Source: Ustilago trichophora
Taxonomy: Eukaryota > Basidiomycota > Ustilaginomycetes > Ustilaginales > Ustilaginaceae
NCBI GenBank assembly: GCA_900323505.1
Contig: OOIN01000020.1
Span: forward strand, 558,001 to 622,000
Reading direction: 5' to 3'
DNA length: 64,000 bases
Shown here: positions 10,584 to 21,134 of the stretch, in pieces
How the letters are laid out: each line of letters begins with the position of its first letter
How positions within the stretch are numbered: position 1 is the first letter of the stretch
Notes under the pieces: generated by a model
Seen by the model: only the letters and a program-made list of their open reading frames with translations
Databases searched by the model: none
Told to the model about the DNA's origin: nothing
Made by a program: the position numbers and the translations under genes

Positions 10584-11622
10584 ATGTCGCTGGCAGCAAG
10601 TACCCTCTTCGACCTGACTGGTAAAATCGCCCTCGTTACGGGAGGTGGTACAGGTTTAGGTCTCACCGCTGCGCTTGCACTTGCTTCCAATGGTGCTACT
10701 GTTTATATTTCCGGTAGACGCAAGGATAAGTTGGACGATGCGGTCAAAGAGTACGCGGGTACGGTTGGTGCTGGAAAACTTATTGCGTATGTACTCTTTT
10801 TTTTTTTTTTTTCTTTCCTTCTTTCTTTCATACAACCTTCTTTCGCTTCACTCTCTCTCTCTTTTTTTTTTCCCCCACAGCGCTGATGTGTACTGACACT
10901 ACAAGTATTTGAATCATCTTCAAAACTGTATGCCAAAATGCAGTGTTCAAGGAGATGTATCGTCTAAAGAAGATCTGGCCTCTATTGCATCCTTCATCAA
11001 GTCTCAATCTGGTCTTCTTCACATTCTCGTCAACAATGCTGGAATCGAAGGACCTTGTACAAAGTTTCCCGTCGAATCTATCTCCTCTTTGACCGCTGAA
11101 GAGCTTTCTTCTGCCCATCTTTCTTCGGAAAACTTTGAAAGTTGGGATACTCTATTCCGAATCAACACGGCCTCCATCTTTTTCTCTACCATGACATTCC
11201 TTCCGCTTCTTCACGCTTCCCATGTTGAAGCAGGTTGGACCAGTGCAGTGATCAACATCACTAGCATCTCTGGTATCGTCAAACTCTCTCAATATCATTA
11301 TGCCTATAATGCGTCTAAGGCTGCGGCCAATCATCTTACACAGATGCTTTCTCACGAGTTAAAGTTCCGAAGCAATTTGGGTGTAAGGGTCAACGCGATT
11401 GCTCCTGGATTGTTTTCGAGTGAAATGACAAGTGGTGGAAAGAGCGAAAAGGGGAAAACCAACAAGGATGATGTTAAAGGACATGCTAATCCAGCAGGAA
11501 GGGTAGGAGAGGAGCAAGAGTATGCTCAGTTGGTTTTGTTGTTGGCCAATAATGGATTTATGACGGGTCAAATTGTTGCGGTGGATGGAGGATTTGTGAC
11601 TGCAGTTGCTGCCAATCGCTAA
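10584..11622 (+). CDS. Short-chain dehydrogenase/reductase (SDR)
   Basis: There are two exons, 10584-10786 and 10944-11622, giving 293 aa. The intron begins GTATGT, is T-rich, carries TACTGAC near 10890 and ends ATGCAG. It joins KLIA to VQGDVSS in frame and restores the expected SDR core. Seen: cofactor motif TGGGTGLG, SGRRKDKL (Arg after strand 2 suggests NADP), NNAG, catalytic Y-x3-K in YAYNASKAA, VNAIAPGLFSSEM, and the C-terminal TGQIVAVDGGF. Classical SDRs of this type are NAD(P)-dependent ketone/alcohol oxidoreductases, often 3-oxoacyl-ACP-reductase-like. The substrate is unknown. It shares a promoter region with the MetE-like gene, so co-regulation is possible but unproven. Confidence 0.88.
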
Positions 11623-12848
11623 GTCAAGAGCACAATGCAGTAGGGGGAAGCAAGGGAGGCGAGACAAAACAAGACTGTGTTGATTTGGTAGCGATGGGGT
11701 GTAGACCTGTTCGGAGGAAGAGGGGAAAAAGCGCATGTCAGATATTACTGTAGAATGGTTCAAAAAACAAAGAAACGCTCTCAATAAAGAGTTTCTTGAC
11801 ATGCCTACCAACGAATGCTCTCTGTTGGTGCTCGTTGCTGAATCACGGTAAAATGTCTGGTTGTGGTCCAAACGATGGGTTTGTACTGTAAGGATTCAAT
11901 AACGTGCCGGTTGCTGTTGCTGTCTCTGCATCATGATCTCTCCAAAAAAGAAAAAAAATAAAAAAATAAAAAAATAAAAAAAAAGGCCTGCCTTACACAT
12001 GCACGAACAAAGAAGCGCTGGACTTCGTGCGAGACTCCAGAGTTGGAATCCGAAGGGGCAATCTGCCCACCATCAGTCCATCGGAAAACACGTTGTTTTA
12101 CAGTCGAAGCTAGAAAGAATGGAGTAAAAAGCGTTCAACAATGGCACAATGATGAGGATGAGAGGTAGGATCTTGTTGCCTTGCCAATTATTTTGGGTCA
12201 GAAGGCAGGATGGATAGATTTCGTATCAAGTACCCGTTAAGATGGTCTCCATTTCCAATGGCTGGTAGATGGCTCTAAGCTGTCGTAAGAAGCCGAACAA
12301 GAGGGGGAGCAGGTGGAGAAGGAGAAGGAGAAGGAGAAGGAGAAGGAGAAGGAGAAGGAGAAGGAGAAGGCAAACAAAGGGATTGAGAATAATGCACCCT
12401 CAAATTGTACTGTACACTTGTAACCCTACGTACCCGAATGTTTCGTCTCAAAAAAACCCAACCTCTACACACACAAACCAAGACAATTTCTCACCTTCTG
12501 ACTCGCCCCTCCCCCTTACAAAGCTGCCAAACAGAATGACAAGATGGTCCAACTTGAACAAAGACAAAGACGAGAAAACTCCGAAAGAGAGAAAAGCAGA
12601 TGCCGTGTCAAGAAAGACACTACATTACCACGTTCAATCCCACCACACGTGCATCACATATCCTGGACGAATTGCGCGCACAACACACAGGCCATTTGTA
12701 GAGAAGAGAATGCTGGAAAACTCTGCAAGAGGAAAGGAATGCATAAATCCGATCGAGCCAACACCAAATCGTGAATAAAGAAAGAAATAAATGAGAAAAG
12801 AACGATGGTTTAAAAAAAGAAAACACACCATCTCCCTTTTTTGCCCAA
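11623..12848. other. Intergenic, convergent 3' ends
   Basis: About 1.2 kb lies between the SDR and HAL-type kinase 3' ends. It holds an A-rich tract with TAAAAAA units (~11946-11984) and a GGAGAA hexamer repeat (12310-12370). Open frames over the GGAGAA repeat encode only Arg/Arg-rich low-complexity sequence, so I do not call genes. Confidence 0.65.
12310..12370 (+). repeat. GGAGAA microsatellite
   Basis: About ten tandem AGAAGG/GGAGAA units, nearly perfect, lie in an intergenic region. Confidence 0.85.
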
Positions 12849-15227
12849 CTAATTGAGACTAGGAGCGGCGGAATGGGTATGATCGTTCTGTTTGCCCTGT
12901 TCGCAGATGGGGACTGACATAAGCCATGGATCTTTCAGCACGTCATCCATGGTCCATCTACCCTTTGGGTCTGGATTGAGCATCTTTTTGAGCAGAGGCC
13001 TGCATTCTCTTGGGCTCAAATTGCTCAGTGGGCTGGGAGCGGGGTTGGTGGCATAGGCCGCCACGTAGTCGTTAAAGGTGGGGTCGGAGAGTTTGGCGAC
13101 ACGCCAGGGGAGTTCTTGGAACTGCATGCAGTAAAATACGACTGCAGCGGCCCAAACATCAACAAGACGAGCGTCGTATTCTTTCTTTTCAAACTGCTCG
13201 GGGGCAATGTAAGGTTCGGATCCACAGAGGCCCTTGGAGTAGTGGGTGGATTTCTCCCAACACATGCGGAAGACGTCGGAGACGCCGAAATCAGTGATCT
13301 TGATGTGGCCGTGACCGTCGAGGAGAAGATTCTCGGGCTTGATATCGCGATGGGCAACGCCCATAGAGTGGAGGTAGAAGATGCCGTTGAGGATCTGCTT
13401 GAAAGAGCATTCGACTTCGGCTTGAGACATGCCTCCACGCTTGATGGCGGCATAGAGATCACCTCCGGGACAGTACTCCATCACCTCGCACCAGTGCCGG
13501 TTCTCGTCCTGCACCAGATCGACCGTCTCTACAATGTTGATGTGGTGGAGCGTTGACGAGATGCAGAATTCCGAGGTGAGCTTCTTGACATACTCTTTTT
13601 CGGTCTCATTCTTGCGACGCTTTCGGAATTCTTTGACGGCATACAGCTTTTCGGTCGATCGGTCCCACTTGTGCGCGAGACGAACAACGGCGGTGGCACC
13701 TTTGCCAATGGCAGCCTTCTCGCAGACACCGTACTTCTTGAGCAAGCTGGCAGTCTCTCCACCGGCAGTGCTACCACCCTTCTTGCTGCCACCGTCCGAC
13801 TTGTTGCCGTGGCTGGTGTTGGAGCCTCGTCGCGAGAGTTTGGGAGCACTGCCCATGATCATGTCACGAAGCGTAGAACTGGCGGTGGACTTGGCATCGC
13901 CGTCCTTGCCACGGTCGGATTTCTTGCTCGAGGACTTTTCGGGCTTACCCTTGGCGTCCCAGTCGCGCAGTGCGGCGACGGTGAGACGGCTTCCTTCGCT
14001 GGCGCCGTCCTTGGCGCCATCCTTGGCATCCTTGCGCTTGATCGAGACGTTGCGGCTGGGAGGCTGGCTGGTGGGAGGGCTGGTGAGGTTCATGGACTGG
14101 TAGGCGTTGGCAAGTGCGGGTTCATCCATCTCGTTGCGAGGGCTGGTGGGAGGGGTCGAGCCTCTGCTGAGCGAAGGGGATCGCAAGGGAGAAATGTGAC
14201 CGCTGCCCTGCTGGCTTGCAGTGGTGCGAGGCGAGGGACGTTCGCGGTTGGGACTGTTGAGAGCGGCAGCGGCAGCATCGTTGTGGTGAGCCTTATCCTT
14301 GTCCTTATCCTTGTCGGAATGGCCGGCAGCACCAGAGAGCATGCGTCGGAACATGCCCTTGGATTCCTTCTCCTTGGGCTTTTCCTTGGGCTCGGTGGCG
14401 GTGCTGTTGGAGGGAACACGGGTTGGCTCGGCAGGAGGCTGAGGACGTGCGGTGGAAGTGGCGGCAAAGCTAGCGTTGGTGGCGTTGGAGAGCGTGTTGT
14501 GGCTGATCTTGGTAGAGGCAGGAGCCTTGCTGGGCGACATGGCACGCGGAGGCGGCGACGAGGGACGCGAAGCGATGCGGGGACGCTCGTCTGCAGCTAC
14601 TGCATGAGCAGGCTGGGCGGCGGCGGCGGCGGCGGCGGCGGCGGAATTACCAGCCGAAGGACGTCTTGACGAGACGAGCGAAGGGGGGTTGGTACTGTTG
14701 GCCGAAGCATCGAGCTGACTGCCGACCTGGGCAAAGCTGGGAGCCGCCAAGTGGGCGCGAATGTCGTAAGGGCTGTTTTCGCGGGTGAGCTCCAAACGAG
14801 CAGCTAGACCGTCGGGACCTTCTGCTTCGAGGCCGTGCTTGACGATGGTCTGGTCTTTAGCCTGGAGACCGCTGAGACGGTGCTTGGGGAAACGGTCGCG
14901 GTCGGGGGAAGGAGGACGCGAGAGGTTGGATTCGGTTTCGCTGTCCGAGAAGACGAGAAGCTCGCGTGCACGAATCTCACGCTCCTCGGTGGGAATGCGG
15001 ACGGTACCTTCACGCATGGCGGCCTGGATGCGATCCGAGTAGGGGGTGGCCATGAGAGGCTTGGGTTCGCAATTGGCGAGGACGGTAGATGCCTTGTTGG
15101 GTGCAGGGGTAGAGGCAGCCGCAGAAGAGCCGTTGGATTTGGGGATTGTACGTGATTCCGCAGGCTCCTTGGAAGGATTGCCGCCTTCTAATGTGGCGTC
15201 TTCCGTATGTGTGACGTTTTCGGCCAT
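12849..15227 (-). CDS. HAL4/HAL5 (NPR-family) serine/threonine protein kinase
   Basis: The product is 792 aa with no intron. Residues 1-490 are disordered, Ser/Pro-rich, with a poly-Ala run encoded by GGC repeats (~14617-14642). The kinase domain runs ~495-775: glycine loop [15 protein letters not shown] lysine, catalytic [11 protein letters not shown] at ~624, DFG at ~642, and the activation loop [14 protein letters not shown]. The DFGVSDVFR and [10 protein letters not shown] wording is typical of the fungal Hal4/Sat4-Hal5-Npr1 group. Known role: these kinases stabilise nutrient and K+ transporters at the plasma membrane (Trk1/2 in yeast) and confer salt tolerance. The orthologue (Hal4 versus Hal5) cannot be fixed by eye. 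Confidence 0.88.
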   Translation of the reverse strand: MAENVTHTEDATLEGGNPSKEPAESRTIPKSNGSSAAASTPAPNKASTVLANCEPKPLMATPYSDRIQAAMREGTVRIPTEEREIRARELLVFSDSETESNLSRPPSPDRDRFPKHRLSGLQAKDQTIVKHGLEAEGPDGLAARLELTRENSPYDIRAHLAAPSFAQVGSQLDASANSTNPPSLVSSRRPSAGNSAAAAAAAAAQPAHAVAADERPRIASRPSSPPPRAMSPSKAPASTKISHNTLSNATNASFAATSTARPQPPAEPTRVPSNSTATEPKEKPKEKESKGMFRRMLSGAAGHSDKDKDKDKAHHNDAAAAALNSPNRERPSPRTTASQQGSGHISPLRSPSLSRGSTPPTSPRNEMDEPALANAYQSMNLTSPPTSQPPSRNVSIKRKDAKDGAKDGASEGSRLTVAALRDWDAKGKPEKSSSKKSDRGKDGDAKSTASSTLRDMIMGSAPKLSRRGSNTSHGNKSDGGSKKGGSTAGGETASLLKKYGVCEKAAIGKGATAVVRLAHKWDRSTEKLYAVKEFRKRRKNETEKEYVKKLTSEFCISSTLHHINIVETVDLVQDENRHWCEVMEYCPGGDLYAAIKRGGMSQAEVECSFKQILNGIFYLHSMGVAHRDIKPENLLLDGHGHIKITDFGVSDVFRMCWEKSTHYSKGLCGSEPYIAPEQFEKKEYDARLVDVWAAAVVFYCMQFQELPWRVAKLSDPTFNDYVAAYATNPAPSPLSNLSPRECRPLLKKMLNPDPKGRWTMDDVLKDPWLMSVPICEQGKQNDHTHSAAPSLN

Positions 15228-16855
15228 TGTTGGTATGAGGGAGGGGTTTGGGGAGGGGAGAGGGAGAGGGAGGATGGATTGGTAGTTGGTAGGAAATCGA
15301 CGTTCTGTTGGCTGGAGGGTATACGTGAGATGCAGATGTCTTGGAATAGGTCAAGGAGGCGAAGTGGATGTGAGCTGAGCGTATGCGCGCTAGTTGGGGA
15401 ATGGCACGGCAATAAGCACGCTCGAGATTGCTGAGTTGGCTGTAGTAGTTGAGTAGAGGAGAAGCGGCGTTTGCTTTAGAGAAAGAAGGAGGACTGGTGG
15501 AGCTGAGCAGCGTAAAGTGCTAGCGTCGAACGACTGGCAAGAAAGGGCCAAGAGAGCCGATAGATGATGAGAGAAAGAAAGCAGGGCTGAGGATGAGGAT
15601 GAGGAAGGGAGGGATTGAGGGATGTAAAGGGTCAGCCTAGCGTGTCTATCTGTCAGCCAAATTTGGGTCAGAGAGAGGGAGAGAGAGAGAGTGTGTGTGT
15701 GTGTGGATGTGTGGGTGTGTGGGAAGGGCAGCGAGGGTCGAGGGTCGAGGGTCAAAAAGCAAACAAATCCAAAATTTGCTCTTTTTTTTCCCCTTTTTGA
15801 ACCAGACTGACACACAACTCTGGGCAAGCTGAGCGATTTGCAATCAATCCACTCTCACACATTGCCCACCTCGTCATCCATAGGCACAGCAATGGTGGCA
15901 ATCAACAGCCGAGCACTGAACAGCCTTGCACTGCCTATGTGATTTGGTCTTTCGCTAAGCTTGGATTTTTGACATATATACTCTGACTCAAACTAAGCTA
16001 GTTTTGGTGGGATCTTGGCATACGTACTATAGAGAGAGACAGAGACGGGAGGCGGTGCTGCTTGACAGATTGAAAATACAGGTGAAGAACCGATTCAGGG
16101 TCTAGTTGAGATCGATCTGGACAGATTTGAACAAAAAGGAAAAAAAGAAAAAAATACAAAATACAAAAGAGGCGGGTGTGACGCGCGGAGGACGCCTTTG
16201 TTGCTGCGCCTCTAATTTTGGCTGAAGTGTCGAGTGACACCTTTTTGCGAATCGCCTTGGATTGTATCCGTTGCGGCATATCCAACAAAAGACCTTTTCA
16301 TAGTGTGAGTGTGTGTATACATGTATGTATGAATTTGTGAGTATTCTCGGGTGATGATCCGATCCATGACTGTGCCATGCTGTCTAGTGTAGTCTAGTCT
16401 ACAGTCTAGGGCACGGATCAGCCGTTGTTGCCATCAATGCTGTGAGAAAAGAGAAAAGAAAGAAAAAGGTCGACGCTGCTTCCAACAGCGCGCAAGCCAC
16501 TCTTACTGTCCAAAAAAGGACCTTTGGCTGCTGAGGGCTCGCGGAGATGCTCTCCCGACGGGTTGGGTTCAAATCTCTTGCATCTTACAGGTACAGTAAT
16601 GTACAGTACAGTACAGTGTACTGTACAGCTCAGCTTCCACTTTTTGGCCGCTTCTCTTTCTCCAAGCCATTTCATTCCATGGTGAGGTACAGCCCAGCAT
16701 AGAACAGCACAGCACTCGCTCTCGCTTGCGCTCATACTATGCTGTACAGATTCACCCAAGAATGCGCACTTTTTCTCGAAGCGAACCGGGTTGCTACTGC
16801 ACACCACTGTACAGTATGTATGAATACAATTTACCCTCAACCCACTACTTCACTC
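15228..16855. other. Intergenic upstream of the HAL-type kinase
   Basis: This 1.6 kb holds the kinase promoter/5' UTR. It contains a GA/GT microsatellite (~15670-15720), a TACAGTAC cluster (16591-16628) and further ACTGTACAG units at ~16742 and ~16806. No gene is supported. It ends at the transposon's left end. Confidence 0.6.
16591..16628. repeat. TACAGTAC tandem cluster
   Basis: GTACAGTA units repeat in tandem, then invert to GTACTGTACAG, forming an imperfect palindrome in the intergenic region. Confidence 0.75.
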
Positions 16856-16937
16856 TATTCCTTTCGGCGCATCAAATCGTGACGGTCTGTGATCACATCA
16901 TGATCTCTGCTGGTGTTATCGTGATCGAGGATGAAGA
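16856..16937 (+). repeat. Left terminal inverted repeat
   Basis: Its 82 bp are identical to the reverse complement of 17691-17772. They include the TA at the junction and several TCGTGA/TGATCA words. Confidence 0.95.
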
Positions 16938-16969
16938 CACCACGACTCGATTCGTGATGCTTGCAAATG

Positions 16970-17401
16970 TTATCGAATGCTCTCAATTGATGTCATCGTG
17001 ACCACACTTCGTGACTCTGCCCGTGACTCTGCCTGTGATGCTGATACCATGGCAGAAAGATGACATTGCAAGTGCAAGTAGGTACAAGAACTAGACGATG
17101 GCCGGGTCAAGAACATTGGTATTGATATTGGGCATGAGATTGTGACGAGAGAGAGCAGCAGCGGCATCATGATGAGATGGTCTTCGCCGACCTTGCTTCC
17201 ACGGAAAGCACCACCTTTCTTCCTCTGCGCCGACGTCTCACCAGTCTGCTCATACTTCCGGACAATGCTGTCCACGGTGCTGTATGCATAGTCGTAGCGC
17301 TTGGATACCTCTGCCTTTGTCTGGCCCTTGTGGAGCACAAAGTCCACAATCTTTGCTCGGATCGGGTCTGGGACAACGTTCTTCTTCTTCTTCGGTGGCA
17401 T
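16970..17401 (-). pseudogene. Truncated transposase N-terminus (helix-turn-helix) inside the transposon
   Basis: The product is 143 aa from ATG 17401 (MPPKKKKNVVPDPIRAK). Residues ~14-56 match the first HTH of IS630/Tc1-type transposases: IRAKIVDFVLHKGQTKAEVS, then YDYAYSTVDSIVRKYEQTG. A basic KKKK patch at 4-7 may act as a nuclear signal. After ~75 residues the frame runs into subterminal repeat DNA and loses recognisable homology. Full transposases are ~340 aa, so the catalytic domain has been deleted. The frame is also open upstream to 17605 over Thr/Asn and poly-Pro microsatellites, which I regard as non-functional. The HTH alone could in principle still bind the TIRs. Confidence 0.7.
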
Positions 17402-17445
17402 GGTGTTGGTGTTGGTGTTGGTGTTGGTGTTGGTGTTGGTGGCGG
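17401..17445 (+). repeat. TGGTGT microsatellite in the transposon
   Basis: Tandem TGGTGT units lead into TGGTGG and TGTGGT runs just 5' of the transposase fragment's ATG (minus strand). Confidence 0.8.
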
Positions 17446-17690
17446 TGTTGGTGGTGGTGGTGGTTGTGGTTGTGGTTGTGGTTGTGGTAGTGGTTGTGGT
17501 AGTGAAGAAAGGAGCAAATGACGAGCAGCTGATGGCTGACGGCTGATGAGGAGGAGGAGGAGGAGGAGGAGGAGGAGGACCGTGCATTGGCTGAGTCACA
17601 ATCACTGCTTACGAAAACTAGGAGTGTCACGATGACATCTCCTATGGCCTTACGATAACATTTGTCAGAGTTACGAATCAAAGTGCAGCA

Positions 17691-17772
17691 TCTTCATCCT
17701 CGATCACGATAACACCAGCAGAGATCATGATGTGATCACAGACCGTCACGATTTGATGCGCCGAAAGGAATA
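17691..17772 (-). repeat. Right terminal inverted repeat
   Basis: This is the perfect 82-bp inverted partner of 16856-16937, ending at the TA before TAACACG. Confidence 0.95.
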
Positions 17773-18519
17773 TAACACGTTGTTCTTCGTGCTGTCCGAC
17801 CTCTCAGCACGTTATTGCATATCGAGACTGACTGTATGGACAGTAGTTGACGGGTGGCGTTGCTGTTTTTAATGCCAGCAACGCAAGCCAGCAAGCAAGA
17901 GCCACCGCAAAAGAAGCCGCTCTGCACTCTATCAGGATCCCAAAAGGTCAACCGCATAGCATACTCTACCAGCCAATAGAGTCAGAATCAGGTCCGAGAC
18001 CAACGCCGAAACAACATGATCATTTCCAGAGCAACTCGCCCTGATTCAGCGTCCTCAAAGAAAAAGAAAAACGTGGCGATTTGTGAGTGAAAGAATACAT
18101 TGCTGTTGCTCTATCGAACAAGTACAGCGTAGGTATGTGGATTTGACACTTGTGCTATATTGTACTGTACAGTACTGTACTGTACTGTACTGTACTGAAT
18201 ATCGTGACAAACGCGCGAGGGTCCAGGGTTGAAGCGTCAACGAGCCGAATCTGCTCTTTGCATGCCAACTTTTATCAAGAGTCTATTCGTTTTCTCGGCC
18301 TGGAGGCCATGTCAAAGCATTCGCACGAACTATGTCTTTTTTCTTTCTTCTCTAAATACGGATCTAGGTTGTGTGAGAATCGGGCTGAGAGGGATGACTT
18401 CCGAAAGCCGAACTCTTTCTTCCTCTCAAGACCCTTCTTGGTCGGTGTTGACCTCCACCATCTTGTTGATCTTCTTCGCCAGTCCCTCATCGAACATCTT
18501 CTAATCTTATTTTTCAATC
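17773..18519. other. Intergenic upstream of cyclophilin H
   Basis: About 750 bp lies between the transposon and the cyclophilin start. It holds a GTACTGTA tandem cluster (18161-18197). No gene is supported. Confidence 0.6.
18161..18197. repeat. TGTAC tandem cluster
   Basis: Seven TGTAC units, mostly as repeated ACTGT AC, include one ACTGTACAGTACTG palindrome. They lie ~330 bp upstream of the cyclophilin start. Confidence 0.75.
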
Positions 18520-19223
18520 ATGTCAACCCCAACCCCAACCCCAACCCCAACCTCAACCACATCTTCATCAATCGTCCCTGGAGCAGGCACCAACAACCGA
18601 CCGATCGTGTTCATGGACATTTCGATCGGCGACGTCCCGGCTGGTAGATTAAAATTCGAGCTCTTTTCCGACATTGTCCCTCGCACCTGTGAAAATTTCC
18701 GTCAACTCTGCACCGGTGAATTCCGCCCAAACCACACTCCCGAAGGCTACAAGAATTCAATCTTTCACCGAATCATCAAAGACTTTATGTGCCAGGGAGG
18801 AGACTATATCAACGCCGATGGTACAGGTTCTCGCTGCATCTACGGGAATGGGGACAAGTTTGAGGATGAAAATTTCACTCTAAAGCACGATAAAGCGGGA
18901 CTGTTGAGTATGGCCAATTCGGGTCCAGGAACGAACGGCTGCCAATTCTTTATTACAGCTCAACCATGTCCCTTTTTGGACGGCAAACATGTCGTTTTTG
19001 GCAAGGTGGTGGATGGTCTGTTGACATTGAGAAAGATGGAGAATGTTCCAACGGGAGCTAATAATCGACCAAAGATGGCGGTCAGAGTCACTCGTAAGTA
19101 TAAATAGCAAATGGGCTGATAGTAGAGATGACATAATGATGGTGGTGTTGCAGTAACGTTGACATTGACTTGGAGCTTTTTGCTTTCTTTCTTGCGATGC
19201 TAACAGAGTGCGGCGAAATGTAG
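18520..19223 (+). CDS. Cyclophilin H-type peptidyl-prolyl cis-trans isomerase
   Basis: There are two exons, 18520-19093 and 19207-19223, giving 196 aa. Exon 1 ends at a GTAAGT donor. The 17-nt last exon supplies QCGEM then TAG, the C terminus typical of CypH/PPIH (VISQCGEM). Without the intron the protein would end RKYK. The N terminus is a Pro-Thr repeat, then a full cyclophilin domain with catalytic-site [26 protein letters not shown] and [14 protein letters not shown]. The residue equivalent to CypA Trp121 is Phe (residue 152). Human CypH binds Prp4 in the U4/U6.U5 tri-snRNP, so a spliceosomal nuclear role is likely. The close match over the whole domain makes the subfamily call good. Confidence 0.88.
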
Positions 19224-20560
19224 ACCACCAGCAGATACAAACTTCCAAACACGTTGTACCATCATCATCTTTCAAGACCATCATCTGTATACCACATCAC
19301 ACACTCTTCTAGCAGCAGCAGCAGCAATTCATTGTACCACTATCATCTTCCATCAACCAAGCCCGTGCCGCTGTCCCTCTTTCTATCCCACTCACACTAT
19401 TGCTGTGACACGCTCTAACATCGGAAAACAAAGGCAGCCTGATTCACCGGCAAAGTGGCCACCACCGGTAACGCCTATCTCGCACCCATCAGCAATACTT
19501 TGACGTTTGGATTCTCAACGCTGTGCCGTGTTGTTTTGTGGTATGTTGTGCAGGGAAGGATTCGGCAATCTCCTCCTGTGAGCTTCTCGATCGGTGATCT
19601 TTCTTTTCGCCCACTTTGGCGCTTTTCCATCTGCATGTTGTCCAGGGGGCTCAACTCGCCATCCGGTCTGTTTGAAGGGTGCATTATCGATTGTCAAGCG
19701 ACACTGTACAGAACAGCGTATGGCTTGGGGACAACATGCAACCATCTGGAAGGCTTTATAGATCGGAAGTACGATTTTTCATCGGGCCCTCATCGAAGAT
19801 TCATCCAAGCAGGGCGGCTACGGCAACACCCACAGTACACTTGACTGCGGAACGACTCTCTTGATTTACGATGTGGGCTTTTTTTGTGAGGTGTTCCAAC
19901 ACTGTTCGAGGGGTGTGGTGTGGTGGAGACATGCAAGATGATGTCGTGATCGATTTCGCATACTGTACGTGAAAAACAGGGTTTGCAATCGGGTCTCTCT
20001 CGGTTCGGTTAAGAAGGTTTGGAAAACGCATCCACGTTTGTACTGTACTGTACGTGTGTTTGTCGTCATGCCACTCAGCTGAGGCACGGAATGCAGCGCT
20101 GATTGGTACCGTACCTGTCCCTGATACTAGCCGAGCACAACAACAATTAAGAACAACAACAAGATGCTCCGATGTGCCGCCGATGGTTACTCTGTACTGT
20201 ACAGGTTGATTACTCGAGGTAGAGTCGTAGCTTACAGTCACTTTGAGGTAGTGTCACAGTGACTTTGTGTCAGCTGATATACAAGTAAGGTTGCTCTGTG
20301 CGACTAGTGTAGCTGCGTACTGTAGTGGGTAAATGGCGTGTCGTTGCCAAGGATGAACAGCGCACAACAGCAACACAATCTCGACCAGGGTCCTCAATCT
20401 TGACGATCATCAGCAATCAATTCCAACACTTGTTGACTTGTATCAAAAGCAAGCAAGCATGACCCGGAACGGCAAAGTGACGCTGTCCTGCTGCCTACAA
20501 AACCATCGCTTAAGCGCCCGCCGTCGTTGTGATGTGGCTAAAGATGCCCCAAACTCCACG

Positions 20561-20586
20561 GTACAGTACAGTATTGTACAGTACAA
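20561..20586. repeat. GTACAGTACAGTA cluster
   Basis: Two GTACAGTACA-like units lie about 570 bp upstream of the transaldolase start. Confidence 0.65.
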
Positions 20587-20933
20587 TGCCGTCAGTGAAT
20601 TCGATGTGAGAGTGTGGATCGGAAAGCAGAGCAAAGCAAAAGCCAATTTCGAATTGAATTGAATGGAATTGAAATAGAATTGAAATGAATCGAATTGAAA
20701 GGATGACGATGGATTCAGGGAATTCGAAAGATGAGATTTGAATTGATCTAACTATGACGCGGTGTTGCTTTGGGCTTAAGACAAGAAGAACCAAAAAATC
20801 GCAATTTCCGATGTTCGGACCGTGGCCCGGGCGTAGCGTGACTGTGCGCTTTATCGGTGGTTGATCAGCTGCACACTCTCACTCTGACAACTCTCTCTGT
20901 CTCCCCATCGTCACACTCACACTCTGCTCTGCC

Positions 20934-20936
<3 letters not shown>

Positions 20937-20967
<31 letters not shown>
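20937..20967 (+). repeat. GT dinucleotide microsatellite
   Basis: About 15 GT units lie in the transaldolase promoter region. Confidence 0.9.
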
Positions 20968-20969
<2 letters not shown>

Positions 20970-21027
20970 TGTGCGTGCTTTTTCAGGAAGATCGCCGAAA
21001 CATACCGAAGAGCCTGCCCAAAGAATC

Positions 21028-21034
21028 ATATATA
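21028..21034 (+). promoter_or_regulatory. TATA box of the transaldolase gene
   Basis: ATATATA lies about 100 bp upstream of ATG 21135, consistent with a highly expressed metabolic gene. The call is motif-based. Confidence 0.5.
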
Positions 21035-21134
21035 GTCCCAAGGCCCCCACCGATCCTTTCGATTTCACAACCACCAACCATCTCTTTCTACCACAGACAC
21101 ATCTTCCACCGTGTTACACTCTCACAAAACAAAA

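Larger units (their letters stand above)
16856..17772. mobile_element. Non-autonomous Tc1/mariner-like DNA transposon, 917 bp including both TA
   Basis: Both ends carry a perfect 82-bp inverted repeat: 16856-16937 matches the reverse complement of 17691-17772 base for base. The outermost dinucleotide is TA on each side, consistent with a TA target-site duplication, and the inner termini start TTCCTTTCGGCGCATC. Similarity continues imperfectly inward to ~17000 (shared CAAATGTTATCG and GATGTCATCGTGAC). TCGTGA-type words recur in the subterminal DNA. Inside lies a minus-strand frame with a helix-turn-helix transposase N-terminus but no room for a catalytic DDE/DDD domain. The element sits between the HAL kinase and cyclophilin genes and interrupts no gene. 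Superfamily assignment rests on TA duplication plus HTH type. No autonomous partner is in the window. Confidence 0.85.
19224..21134. other. Intergenic, 1.9 kb upstream of transaldolase
   Basis: No gene is supported. Seen: TACTGTACTGTAC at 20041, TGTACTGTACAG near 20193, GTACAGTACAGTATTGTACA at 20561, imperfect GAATTGAAT repeats (20648-20700) and a GT microsatellite (20937-20967). Open frames here are short, with no domain and composition shifts at the repeats. Confidence 0.6.

Noticed and set aside
12269..12778. Plus-strand 169-aa Arg-rich frame
   Set aside because: It is built on the GGAGAA microsatellite, has no domain, and overlaps the 3' flank of the kinase gene.
16540..16590. GGGTTCAAATCTC, a possible tRNA B-box
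   Set aside because: No matching A-box or pairing acceptor stem within tRNA distance.
17402..17605. Upstream extension of the transposase fragment (poly-Pro, poly-Thr, Thr-Asn)
   Set aside because: It encodes only translated microsatellites. The HTH protein has a natural ATG at 17401 followed by a basic patch.
19094..19153. Alternative acceptor (TTGCAG ending 19153) for the cyclophilin intron
   Set aside because: It gives a C terminus [10 protein letters not shown]... unrelated to the family, whereas the acceptor at 19206 gives QCGEM.
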